Source of the DNA: an uncultured Paraglaciecola sp.
Lineage (GTDB): Bacteria; Pseudomonadota; Gammaproteobacteria; Enterobacterales; Alteromonadaceae
Assembly (NCBI GenBank): GCA_905479025.1
Contig: CAJQKX010000003.1
Span: 1-7,575, forward strand
Reading direction: 5' to 3'
Length of the DNA stretch: 7,575 nt
Positions 1-6,283 of the stretch are shown in pieces. A model generated the notes under the pieces. It saw only the letters and a list, made by a program, of their open reading frames with translations, did no database searches and was not told where the DNA came from. Position 1 is the first letter of the stretch, and each line of letters begins with the position of its first letter. A program made the translations under genes and the position numbers.

Positions 1-1226
1 CTTACCAGCCAAAAACCCGAATCATTGACATGTGAAAGAATGGTTGCACCTGATGAAATGGCAATCACTAATAAACCTAACATCGCAGCAGACAAAGGTT
101 GCAACTCTAAAACCGGTGCGATGAGACCGGCTCCCGTGATCATGGCTACCGTTGCTGAACCTTGCGCAATACGGGTTATAGCGGCAATTAAGAACCCTAA
201 AATAAGCACTGAAAATTGTGCTTCAATAAACACCGAAGCCAACATTTGACCTACTCCAGAATCAATCAATACCTGTTTAAATGCCCCACCAGCCCCAGTA
301 ATCAGAATAACGACACCAGCCGGCTCTAACCCTTTATTAGCAATATTAAGCAGTGAGTGTCGACTTAAATCACATTTTGTGTGGGCAATTAACATTGCCA
401 ATATAGTGGCAATCGTTAAGGCTACGAATGGATGTCCTAAAAATTTAAGTGTGGCTAATAAGTGACTATCTTGAGGCAGTACAAAAGGCGCGGTAGTCGC
501 TAACATTATGAGCAGTAGCGGTAATAAGATAATGGAAGCCACCCAGGCAAAACTTGGGGAAGACACATCAGAAGGCTTGTCTTGGGTATTATGTGCATCC
601 TGAACAGCGATAAATATTCTTTTTGCAATGAATTTGCCAAACAATGGGCCTGCGATAATCATGGCAGGGATCCCTGTTAATGCGCCAAACAAAATAACCC
701 AGCCCAAGTCGGCATTAATCAATTCAGCCACGGCAATAGGTCCTGGTGTTGGCGGGATAAAACTATGGGTGATAGCCAACCCTGCTAACAACGGAATGGC
801 GTAGTATAAAAGTGAGCGCCCAGAACGATTTGCCAGCCCGTATAACAAGGGTGCCAGTATGATAAATGCCACATCAAAAAAAACCGGTATCGCGACAATA
901 AAGCCTGTGATACCTAAACTCCATTGCACTTTTTCAGGGCCAAAAGAACGCACTAAGCTGCCAGCAATGCGTTCAATTCCGCCAGAGCTTTCTAGTATCT
1001 GACCGAGAATAGCCCCCAGCCCTACCACAATGGCCACAAACCCCAACGTACCACCCATACCATTTTTAATGGAGTTGAGAACATGTTCCGGTTCCAGTCC
1101 AGAACCAAGCCCAACCAACAAGCTGGTGATCAACAAGGCTAAAAAAGCGGGTACTCGAAGGGTGATAACAAGAAACAGTAATAAGGCTATTCCCGCTCCC
1201 GCCACAAAAAACAAACTCATATCCAT
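1..1226 (-). CDS. GntP-family permease (gluconate/sugar-acid:H+ symporter type), C-terminus cut by window edge
   Basis: This is an inner-membrane transporter of the GntP family, whose members import gluconate and related hydroxy or amino acids with protons. The 408 visible residues are almost entirely hydrophobic helices broken by short loops. The family signature is clear: H-S-F-I-P-P-T-P-G-P at about 154-163, the glycine-rich I-T-G-A-G-G-A-F-K at about 309-317, R-I-A-Q-G-S-A-T-V near 352-360 and S-H-V-N-D-S-G-F-W near 398-406. Family members are about 440-450 residues, so only the last few dozen residues and the stop are missing beyond base 1. The start ATG at 1226 has an AAGG ribosome site 7 bases upstream; a second in-frame Met two codons later is an alternative. 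It begins 24 bases after the stop of the preceding halogenase with no hairpin between, so it is probably cotranscribed. The substrate cannot be read from sequence; gluconate is only a default guess. Confidence 0.93.
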   Translation of the reverse strand, partial: MDMSLFFVAGAGIALLLFLVITLRVPAFLALLITSLLVGLGSGLEPEHVLNSIKNGMGGTLGFVAIVVGLGAILGQILESSGGIERIAGSLVRSFGPEKVQWSLGITGFIVAIPVFFDVAFIILAPLLYGLANRSGRSLLYYAIPLLAGLAITHSFIPPTPGPIAVAELINADLGWVILFGALTGIPAMIIAGPLFGKFIAKRIFIAVQDAHNTQDKPSDVSSPSFAWVASIILLPLLLIMLATTAPFVLPQDSHLLATLKFLGHPFVALTIATILAMLIAHTKCDLSRHSLLNIANKGLEPAGVVILITGAGGAFKQVLIDSGVGQMLASVFIEAQFSVLILGFLIAAITRIAQGSATVAMITGAGLIAPVLELQPLSAAMLGLLVIAISSGATILSHVNDSGFWLV

Positions 1227-1233
1227 AAAAATA

Positions 1234-1238
1234 CCTTA
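1234..1238 (-). promoter_or_regulatory. Ribosome binding site of the GntP-family permease
   Basis: TAAGG on the minus strand lies 7 bases before the ATG at 1226, inside the 24-base gap after the halogenase stop. It supports this Met as the start. The gap contains no terminator-like hairpin. Confidence 0.6.
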
Positions 1239-1250
1239 ATTATGTTTGCC

Positions 1251-2798
1251 TTATACTTTCTTTAAACCACTTAAGAATTGTCGATTTGAAGGTAATGCAC
1301 TGAGCAATTTTTCGGTGGTATGCAGGGTTTCATTACGCAATCGTTTTACCATTGACGCTTCTTGCCCCCCCAAATTACATTGTTCCCTAGCGGTGTGAAA
1401 GTCCATTCCATAAAGCACGTATTGCTTACTGGCAGACGAAAATAATTCCAAACGCTGGTTCGATTCATACAGACCCGGCGCTTGAGTTCGCCATAAAGAC
1501 AACGCGTCTTGCAGACTTTCAGGAATAGAGTCTAATTGTTGATGGGCTCGCCAATATTCACTATCTTGGCGGCTTGTGAGTACATAATGCAACTTCAAAA
1601 AGTCGATTATTTCTTGCCATCGCTGAAAGGTAAGCAGATTAAATCTTTTTGCCAGCACCGTCATAGCACCTCGCTCACGAGGAAGCTGTTGACTGATCCA
1701 CTCAGCTGACTTTTCAATCAACACCAAGGCGGTGGCTTCTAAGGGCTCTACAAATCCCGCCGAAACACCAATCGCCACACAGTTTTTATGCCAGAAAGTT
1801 TCTCTATGGCCTGGGGTAAATTTGATTTTCCGAGGGCTTAATTTCTGTTTGGCAAGAAAGGGATCATTATGCACGTATTTAAGTAACGCCTGTTCTGCTT
1901 GCTTATCATCGGTAAAGTCACTGGAAAACACATGACCAATACCCCGTCTATTTTGCAGAGAAATGTCCCAAACCCAGCCACTTTTTTGCGCGCTTGCCAC
2001 TGTACACGACGCTATAGGCACCTCATCTGAAGCGTGATCTACCTGCAACGCCAGTGCAGTATCATTAAACAAAATATGCTGTTTCGATATAAATGGGATC
2101 TCATAATGTTGACCAATCAATATGGCAGCAAAACCACTGCAATCTATGAATAAATCACCCTCAATATGTTCACCACCGACTAATACAATCGATGCAATAT
2201 CACCATTCTCTGCCGGGAGTACATGCTCTACATGCCCTTGAATGTATTGTACGCCAAGCTTGTCAACACAATGCTGGTGCAGCATTTTTACAAATTTCCC
2301 CGCATTCAGGTGGTAGCCATAGTTCAAAGCAAAAGCATATTCAGGCATTTGTGGGGTTTTAGGTGCTAAATTTTGTTTGCAAATAGTGCCCTGCGCACAC
2401 ACCCAGCTTTCAAAATCAATGTCTTTAGCTGTCGCTGACCAATGCTCAGCTATATTCACTGCACCATAACCAACTGGTGCTGTGAACGGATGGTAGTAAT
2501 GTTCATTTTCACCGTCCGACCAATCAACAAATTTGGACGCCTGCTTAAAACTAGCATCGCAACAAGACAGAAAGGTGCGTTCAGATATACCTATTTGGCG
2601 CAAGGTATCGCGCATCGTAGGCCAAGTTCCTTCACCTACCCCCAAATTTTTAACGTCAGGTGACTCGACCAGAATCACTTCAGTTTCTTGGGTTAAGGTG
2701 TTTTCAGTGATTTTTCCTGCGCAATGTTTTGCAGCAATAATACCGGCGGTTAACCAACCAGCCGTGCCACCACCAACAATCACTACCCTCGTTTTCAT
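1251..2798 (-). CDS. Flavin-dependent halogenase, tryptophan-halogenase family, variant motifs (halogenase B)
   Basis: A 515-residue protein of the FADH2-dependent tryptophan-halogenase family. These enzymes make hypohalous acid from halide, O2 and reduced flavin and pass it along a tunnel to a catalytic lysine. Visible elements are the FAD-binding G-G-G-T-A-G-W at 9-15, the flavin-strap motif G-V-G-E-G-T-W-P-T-M-R at 53-63, the probable catalytic Lys85 in S-F-K, and E-P-L-E at 351-354 with Glu354 matching the catalytic glutamate of PrnA. Two motifs deviate. The family signature WxWxIP reads W-V-W-D-I-S at 275-280 (Pro to Ser), and the halide-site E-S-T-G region reads E-A-T-A at 354-357. It is clearly paralogous to, but divergent from, the gene just upstream, 3 bases away. 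The ATG at 2798 has a good ribosome site (AGGATAGG) inside the end of that gene, suggesting translational coupling. Substrate and halide are unknown; the tryptophan name is a family label, not a prediction. Confidence 0.93.
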   Translation of the reverse strand: MKTRVVIVGGGTAGWLTAGIIAAKHCAGKITENTLTQETEVILVESPDVKNLGVGEGTWPTMRDTLRQIGISERTFLSCCDASFKQASKFVDWSDGENEHYYHPFTAPVGYGAVNIAEHWSATAKDIDFESWVCAQGTICKQNLAPKTPQMPEYAFALNYGYHLNAGKFVKMLHQHCVDKLGVQYIQGHVEHVLPAENGDIASIVLVGGEHIEGDLFIDCSGFAAILIGQHYEIPFISKQHILFNDTALALQVDHASDEVPIASCTVASAQKSGWVWDISLQNRRGIGHVFSSDFTDDKQAEQALLKYVHNDPFLAKQKLSPRKIKFTPGHRETFWHKNCVAIGVSAGFVEPLEATALVLIEKSAEWISQQLPRERGAMTVLAKRFNLLTFQRWQEIIDFLKLHYVLTSRQDSEYWRAHQQLDSIPESLQDALSLWRTQAPGLYESNQRLELFSSASKQYVLYGMDFHTAREQCNLGGQEASMVKRLRNETLHTTEKLLSALPSNRQFLSGLKKV

Positions 2799-2801
2799 AT
2801 T

Positions 2802-4286
2802 TTACCTATCCTGAGCAGGGCAATAGCGTTGAATAAAATCTCCATGCGCCGGCATTTGCGAAACAGCGTTATCGATCATATTTCTTAGGGTCATCATTTG
2901 TTGCTTCAATCCATCTGCTGGCAAAACACGGCCTGCATCATGGTGCTGCTTGGGCATCAGCCCCTGCCCCATCATGACTTGTACCCATGAATCTACTCGG
3001 AACAAACCCACATCATCAGGCCATGCATAACCATTTTCACGAAACATTGCCATGCGATGCACAAGAGAGTCAGGCACTGCCATAGTGCGATAATGATCCC
3101 AAAACTTACTGTCATTACGTTGAGTCTGGTGATAATGCAAAATAACAAAATCACGAACTGTCTCAAGTTCTAACTGAGCCTCACGATTAAACTGTTCTGC
3201 CAGCATGGTTGTATTGCCACCAAAAGGAAATAACTTCATGAGTCGAAGTATTGCAGTGGTGACCAGATGAATACTGGTTGATTCTAATGGCTCTAAAAAC
3301 CCGCTAGACAGTCCAATGGCAATACAGTTTTTATGCCACGCTTTTTTACGCCTACCTGTTTTAAAACGAAGTTGCCGTGGCTCTGTGATTGTTTGACCGG
3401 TAAGATTGGCTAATAAAGTGTCCTGGGCTTTATCATCAGACAGAAACTGACTGGCATACACAATGCCATTACCCACTCGATTTTGCAGAGGAATACGCCA
3501 TTGCCACCCTGCTGAATGAGCGATGGCTCGAGTATAAGGACGAGGAGCTTCTACTGCCTGCGTTTGCACCGCAATGGCACTATCGGCGGCCAGCCAATGA
3601 CTCCAGTCTTCATACCCCACATCCAAATTATCGCCAATGAGTAATCCTCGAAAGCCAGTGCAGTCAATAAACACATCGCCTAATACTGGTTCGCCATCCT
3701 CCAATAGGAGCGATGAAATATTACCTGCTTCATCGTTTTGTACTTGCTTGATACGACCTTCTATACGTTTGACACCGGCTTTTTCACTTTTCTGCCGTAA
3801 ATAGGCAGCGTAAGCTGTAGCATTCATATGATAAGCAAAGTTAACCGGTTTCTTACCAACCATGGTGGAAAATTTATTGGCTTTGGCGGCTTTTAATTCG
3901 AGACAATATTCATCCAAGCTACCGCCAAAACCCTGGGCTTTAGCTTCCATCCAGAATTCATGAAATTCAGCCATCCAGGAACGTTGACCGATTTCACCGA
4001 AAGAGTGGAAAAAACTGTCACCCTGTTGGCCCCAGTTATCAAACTGTATCCCCAATTTAAAGGTGGCCTGGGTGGCAGCCATAAACTCCTTTTCATCAAT
4101 ACCGATTAAGCCATGAAATGTGCGCATGGTAGGAATGGTGGCTTCTCCCACTCCCACTGTGCCAATTTGGTCAGACTCGACCAGGGTGATGTCCAATAGC
4201 TTACCGAGACGAGTGACCAGGCTAAATGCCGTTAACCAGCCCGCTGTTCCGCCCCCTGCTACTACGACTTTAGTTTTTGCATTCAT
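2802..4286 (-). CDS. Flavin-dependent halogenase, tryptophan-halogenase family, canonical motifs (halogenase A)
   Basis: A 494-residue FADH2-dependent halogenase with the full set of family hallmarks. They are FAD-binding G-G-G-T-A-G-W at 11-17, flavin-strap G-V-G-E-A-T-I-P-T-M-R at 45-55, probable catalytic Lys77 in T-F-K, the signature W-Q-W-R-I-P at 261-266 (WxWxIP, which separates halogenases from flavin monooxygenases), and L-E-P-L-E-S-T-S at 331-338 with Glu335 as the counterpart of PrnA Glu346. It is slightly shorter than tryptophan 5-, 6- and 7-halogenases (about 510-540 residues). Its place beside a TonB receptor and SapC matches the receptor-associated halogenases, some of which have been shown to halogenate free indoles in vitro. 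It starts 22 bases after the cupin-like gene, with only a weak AAGAGA ribosome site 12 bases upstream. The physiological substrate is unknown. No flavin reductase is nearby, so reduced FAD must come from elsewhere. Confidence 0.95.
   Translation of the reverse strand: MNAKTKVVVAGGGTAGWLTAFSLVTRLGKLLDITLVESDQIGTVGVGEATIPTMRTFHGLIGIDEKEFMAATQATFKLGIQFDNWGQQGDSFFHSFGEIGQRSWMAEFHEFWMEAKAQGFGGSLDEYCLELKAAKANKFSTMVGKKPVNFAYHMNATAYAAYLRQKSEKAGVKRIEGRIKQVQNDEAGNISSLLLEDGEPVLGDVFIDCTGFRGLLIGDNLDVGYEDWSHWLAADSAIAVQTQAVEAPRPYTRAIAHSAGWQWRIPLQNRVGNGIVYASQFLSDDKAQDTLLANLTGQTITEPRQLRFKTGRRKKAWHKNCIAIGLSSGFLEPLESTSIHLVTTAILRLMKLFPFGGNTTMLAEQFNREAQLELETVRDFVILHYHQTQRNDSKFWDHYRTMAVPDSLVHRMAMFRENGYAWPDDVGLFRVDSWVQVMMGQGLMPKQHHDAGRVLPADGLKQQMMTLRNMIDNAVSQMPAHGDFIQRYCPAQDR
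2805..2812 (-). promoter_or_regulatory. Ribosome binding site of halogenase B inside the end of halogenase A
   Basis: AGGATAGG on the minus strand forms part of the last codons (Gln-Asp-Arg) of the upstream halogenase and ends 6 bases before the ATG at 2798. The upstream stop TAA (2802-2804) lies between site and start. A ribosome finishing the first gene covers this site, so the two halogenases are probably translationally coupled. Confidence 0.65.
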
Positions 4287-4308
4287 GTTTATATTTTGTC
4301 TCTTATCT

Positions 4309-5340
4309 TCAGCGGTTTAAATTGTTACGCAACATTGCGCGCAAACGCCTACTTAAATTATGGTCCATGGTTGCCAATGCCCCATGGCTCTGTGGCGGCA
4401 AATGGTCTCGGACCTGATCAGGGTCGGCAAAAATGTAGTAGTCAAATAACGCTTTCCATGCTGCCGTTTCACTTGACGGGCGGTCTCTTACACTGAGCAT
4501 GGCATGCATTAACGCATCCATTGGATTACCCAAGTAAGGTGGAACCGTCATCCACCAAAAATTAATCATCGCATTGAAGCGATCAAAAGCCTCGACTTCA
4601 TGCCACCACATACTCGGGTAATATAAGCTGTCCCCTGGTTCAAGATCGACAACATAGGCATTTTCTAGGGCCTGTTTTAAACGTGGAAAACGTGTGAAGT
4701 CTGGTTTGCTTAGATCTGTCAGTGTGACCACTTGCCCACCAGGTGTTGGGGTTAATGGCCCAGGATATAAATTGTGCACTTGCTCTGGAGCAAACAAGGT
4801 AAAACGTCGTCTGCCCACCACGCAACAAGCGATATTTTTGGGCTGATCAAAATGGGCCGCAGCAACAGATTCTGTGCCTAACCAGATTTTGGCAACTGGC
4901 TGATTCTGCGTGAATTCGGGATGCTCAAAAGTCAGGTTATGGCTCTCACTTAACGCAGGAAAACCTTCGTTTAACTTAAGTGAATTGATATAGAAGTAAT
5001 CATGCTGTTGCTGCGTCAATTGACTGCGAATGGCATTAAACACCTCAACAATGGTAGTTCGCTCACTGGAATAGTTAAAGCCCGTACAAGATTTGTCATA
5101 ACCAAAGCGTGCTTTTATTTCAGGTGGCCCTTTGTAAACTAGCATCGGACGTTGACTGTCATGCTGTTCTAATTGTTCCATTACTTTGTCAGGTGATTGT
5201 TGCCCCGCTTTGACCAAAGGCCAATCCTTAACCAGCCCTTTTAAAATGACAGGTTGTTCCTGTGCAAACAGCTCATCAAAGGGAATGCAATCTGGCGTTA
5301 TGCCTTCCAGTACTTTTACTTTATTTTGTTTTTTTATCAC
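4309..5340 (-). CDS. Cupin_8/JmjC-like protein, probable Fe(II)/2-oxoglutarate-dependent oxygenase
   Basis: A 343-residue protein of the cupin_8 (JmjC/FIH-like) family, whose characterised members hydroxylate proteins or other macromolecules using Fe(II), O2 and 2-oxoglutarate. The iron triad is intact: His163-x-Asp165 in A-A-H-F-D-Q-P and His247 in P-S-M-W-W-H-E-V. The sequence between them follows the family pattern, with G-R-R-R-F-T-L-F-A-P at 176-185 and P-G-D-S-L-Y-Y-P at 235-242. The N-terminal third carries the usual Q-P-V-I-L-K-G-L-V-x-D-W-P entry motif at 29-41. The start is GTG at 5340. An in-frame TAA lies just upstream and the next Met is around residue 54, so GTG is the only reasonable start; AAGG lies 10 bases before it. 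Codons 2-4 hold a run of seven A. The gene sits 27 bases after the SapC gene and 22 before halogenase A. Homologues often accompany receptor-linked halogenases, but the substrate is unknown. Confidence 0.88.
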   Translation of the reverse strand: MIKKQNKVKVLEGITPDCIPFDELFAQEQPVILKGLVKDWPLVKAGQQSPDKVMEQLEQHDSQRPMLVYKGPPEIKARFGYDKSCTGFNYSSERTTIVEVFNAIRSQLTQQQHDYFYINSLKLNEGFPALSESHNLTFEHPEFTQNQPVAKIWLGTESVAAAHFDQPKNIACCVVGRRRFTLFAPEQVHNLYPGPLTPTPGGQVVTLTDLSKPDFTRFPRLKQALENAYVVDLEPGDSLYYPSMWWHEVEAFDRFNAMINFWWMTVPPYLGNPMDALMHAMLSVRDRPSSETAAWKALFDYYIFADPDQVRDHLPPQSHGALATMDHNLSRRLRAMLRNNLNR

Positions 5341-5350
5341 GCAGGCTGTG

Positions 5351-5354
5351 CCTT
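5351..5354 (-). promoter_or_regulatory. Ribosome binding site before the GTG start of the cupin-like gene
   Basis: AAGG on the minus strand, within the 27-base gap after the SapC stop, ends 10 bases before the GTG at 5340. The spacing is slightly long. Together with the in-frame TAA just upstream it fixes the GTG as start. Confidence 0.4.
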
Positions 5355-5367
5355 ATTTCGAAGAGCG

Positions 5368-6099
5368 TTAAAACATTGCCGACTTTGCATTTTTGAGTGC
5401 GATTAGCTGTTGGAAATTACCCATTGAAGAGAGCACAAAATACAACAAACTCAGCACCCCATATTGATTGAGTTTGCTCAGACTTTCGCCAGCCAATGTA
5501 GTCAATTTCTGTTGGTTAATTGTATAATAATCGCTAAAATTTATTTCTTCTACATTACTGAGTTTGATTTGAATCGACACGGGTTCCAATAGGTCCATTG
5601 ACTCAACCAGAGTAAACAGCGTTTTATCAAACTGTATTCCGCTATCAATGGTTTGCAATGCTTTTTTGACATATTCGAGGTAAGGCGCTTCCCCACCAAA
5701 TTGCAGAAAAATATCTTCACCTTGTTCAGTATTGACTCTGGGATCGTCGGTGTCGATGCAGATAACCGGATCTTTTGGTGACTCACCTTCTTCTAGTACT
5801 TTTTTATAACCCAAACTAAAAGGGCCTCTGGCCAATAGTGCAGGTACAAAGCGAGTGTTCCAGCCGCTTTGGCTAATAAATAGATTTTCGTCTTTTTCAA
5901 GACCGAGGATGGCATGTAATTGTAACTGTTCAGTGCCTGGGTGTTTGTAAAATACCAAAGGAAATTCTTTGTGCAGTTCGCTTATTTCCGTAGCGTGCAC
6001 CAATGAACGGTTTACTTGGTTGTTATCATTTGATTCAGGTCGAGTATCAACCTTTAAACTTTTATGATCGACATTGTTTAAGACCGTTGCCTTACTCAT
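5368..6099 (-). CDS. SapC-family protein
   Basis: A 243-residue protein of the SapC family (Pfam SapC), named after a Campylobacter S-layer secretion gene. In non-Campylobacter bacteria its members are of unknown function and typically sit beside TonB receptors. Family features, numbered from the ATG at 6099, are the start M-S-K-A-T-V-L-N-N-V-D-H-K, the central G-W-N-T-R-F-V-P-A-L-L-A-R-G-P-F at 79-94 (counterpart of the usual W-x-x-x-Y-I-P-x-x-x-R-R-Y-P-F) and I-F-L-Q-F-G-G-E-A-P-Y-L-E at 130-142. There is no signal peptide and no clear membrane helix, though 213-227 (Y-G-V-L-S-L-L-Y-F-V) is hydrophobic; a cytoplasmic location is likely. A GTG at 6111 in the same frame would add four residues. 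I prefer the ATG because family members commonly begin M-S-K, but neither start has a strong ribosome site. It is the first gene of the compact group leading to the halogenases. Confidence 0.9.
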   Translation of the reverse strand: MSKATVLNNVDHKSLKVDTRPESNDNNQVNRSLVHATEISELHKEFPLVFYKHPGTEQLQLHAILGLEKDENLFISQSGWNTRFVPALLARGPFSLGYKKVLEEGESPKDPVICIDTDDPRVNTEQGEDIFLQFGGEAPYLEYVKKALQTIDSGIQFDKTLFTLVESMDLLEPVSIQIKLSNVEEINFSDYYTINQQKLTTLAGESLSKLNQYGVLSLLYFVLSSMGNFQQLIALKNAKSAMF

Positions 6100-6143
6100 A
6101 GCATGTTTCACTTTACTGGTTGTTTTTATCGAATTACGCTTTA

Positions 6144-6176
6144 TTTATACTAGCATTGCCAGAAATACCGACGCAA
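6144..6176 (-). promoter_or_regulatory. Possible sigma70-type promoter of the SapC-halogenase operon
   Basis: On the minus strand, TTGCGT (6171-6176) is followed after 18 bases by TAGTAT (6147-6152), which overlaps TATAAA (6144-6149). Each box has only three or four consensus matches. It lies between the hairpin at 6182-6210 and the SapC start, where a separate promoter for the enzyme genes would be expected. This is a weak prediction from pattern and position only. Confidence 0.3.
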
Positions 6177-6181
6177 CGAAT

Positions 6182-6210
6182 AAGAGTGAAACACTAGGTG
6201 TTTCACTCTT
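6182..6210. terminator. Perfect 13-bp inverted repeat, probable (bidirectional) terminator or attenuator
   Basis: AAGAGTGAAACAC (6182-6194), the spacer TAG, then the exact reverse complement at 6198-6210: a 13-bp stem with a very short loop (or 12 bp with a 5-base loop). In the leftward transcript the stem ends CUCUU followed by AUUCGUU, a weak U-rich tail. In the rightward direction an AT-rich run follows at 6221-6233. It lies between the receptor stop and the SapC start, so it could end or reduce receptor transcription before the enzyme genes. An operator palindrome is the alternative. Confidence 0.5.
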
Positions 6211-6244
6211 TGATAATGTAATTTTTTAATTTTAATTACGCACA

Positions 6245-6269
6245 CCCCAGTCAAAGAAACCGACTGGGG
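6245..6269 (-). terminator. GC-rich hairpin just after the TonB receptor gene
   Basis: CCCCAGTC (6245-6252) and GACTGGGG (6262-6269) form an 8-bp stem around a 9-base loop, starting 14 bases beyond the receptor's stop codon in the transcription direction. The downstream RNA is UGUGCGUAAUUAAAA, without a proper U-run. It is more likely a 3'-end-protecting or partial terminator hairpin than a strong intrinsic terminator on its own. With the 13-bp hairpin further on, it marks the end of the receptor transcription unit. Confidence 0.5.
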
Positions 6270-6283
6270 GGCAGTCTTAAGTG

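Noticed and set aside
25..1239. Two open frames on the plus strand (25-249 and 1030-1239) that could be small genes.
   Set aside because: They lie wholly antisense to the GntP-family permease, whose minus-strand translation is continuous and matches the family throughout. Their compositions look like reversed membrane-protein codons.
2442..2814. Overlapping plus-strand frames over the start of halogenase B.
   Set aside because: They are antisense to a well-supported halogenase N-terminus and have no recognisable domain; shadow frames.
1251..4286. Recent tandem duplication of a halogenase gene.
   Set aside because: The two proteins share motifs but differ over most of their length and in signature residues, and there is no long nucleotide identity between the genes. 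An old divergence fits better.
1251..4286. A classical tryptophan-halogenase antibiotic (pyrrolnitrin- or rebeccamycin-like) cluster.
   Set aside because: No partner biosynthetic genes are present. The neighbours are an outer-membrane receptor, SapC, a cupin-like protein and a permease, as in uptake loci.
5329..5335. Run of seven A (minus strand) in codons 2-4 of the cupin-like gene as a programmed frameshift or assembly error.
   Set aside because: The frame after it continues intact through the whole family domain, and the GTG start and upstream TAA fit a normal start. Short A runs are common here.
6219..6239. AT-rich inverted repeat (GTAATT ... AATTAC) between the two hairpins.
   Set aside because: Only 6 bp, all but one pair A-T, in an AT-rich gap; expected by chance and too weak for a separate feature.
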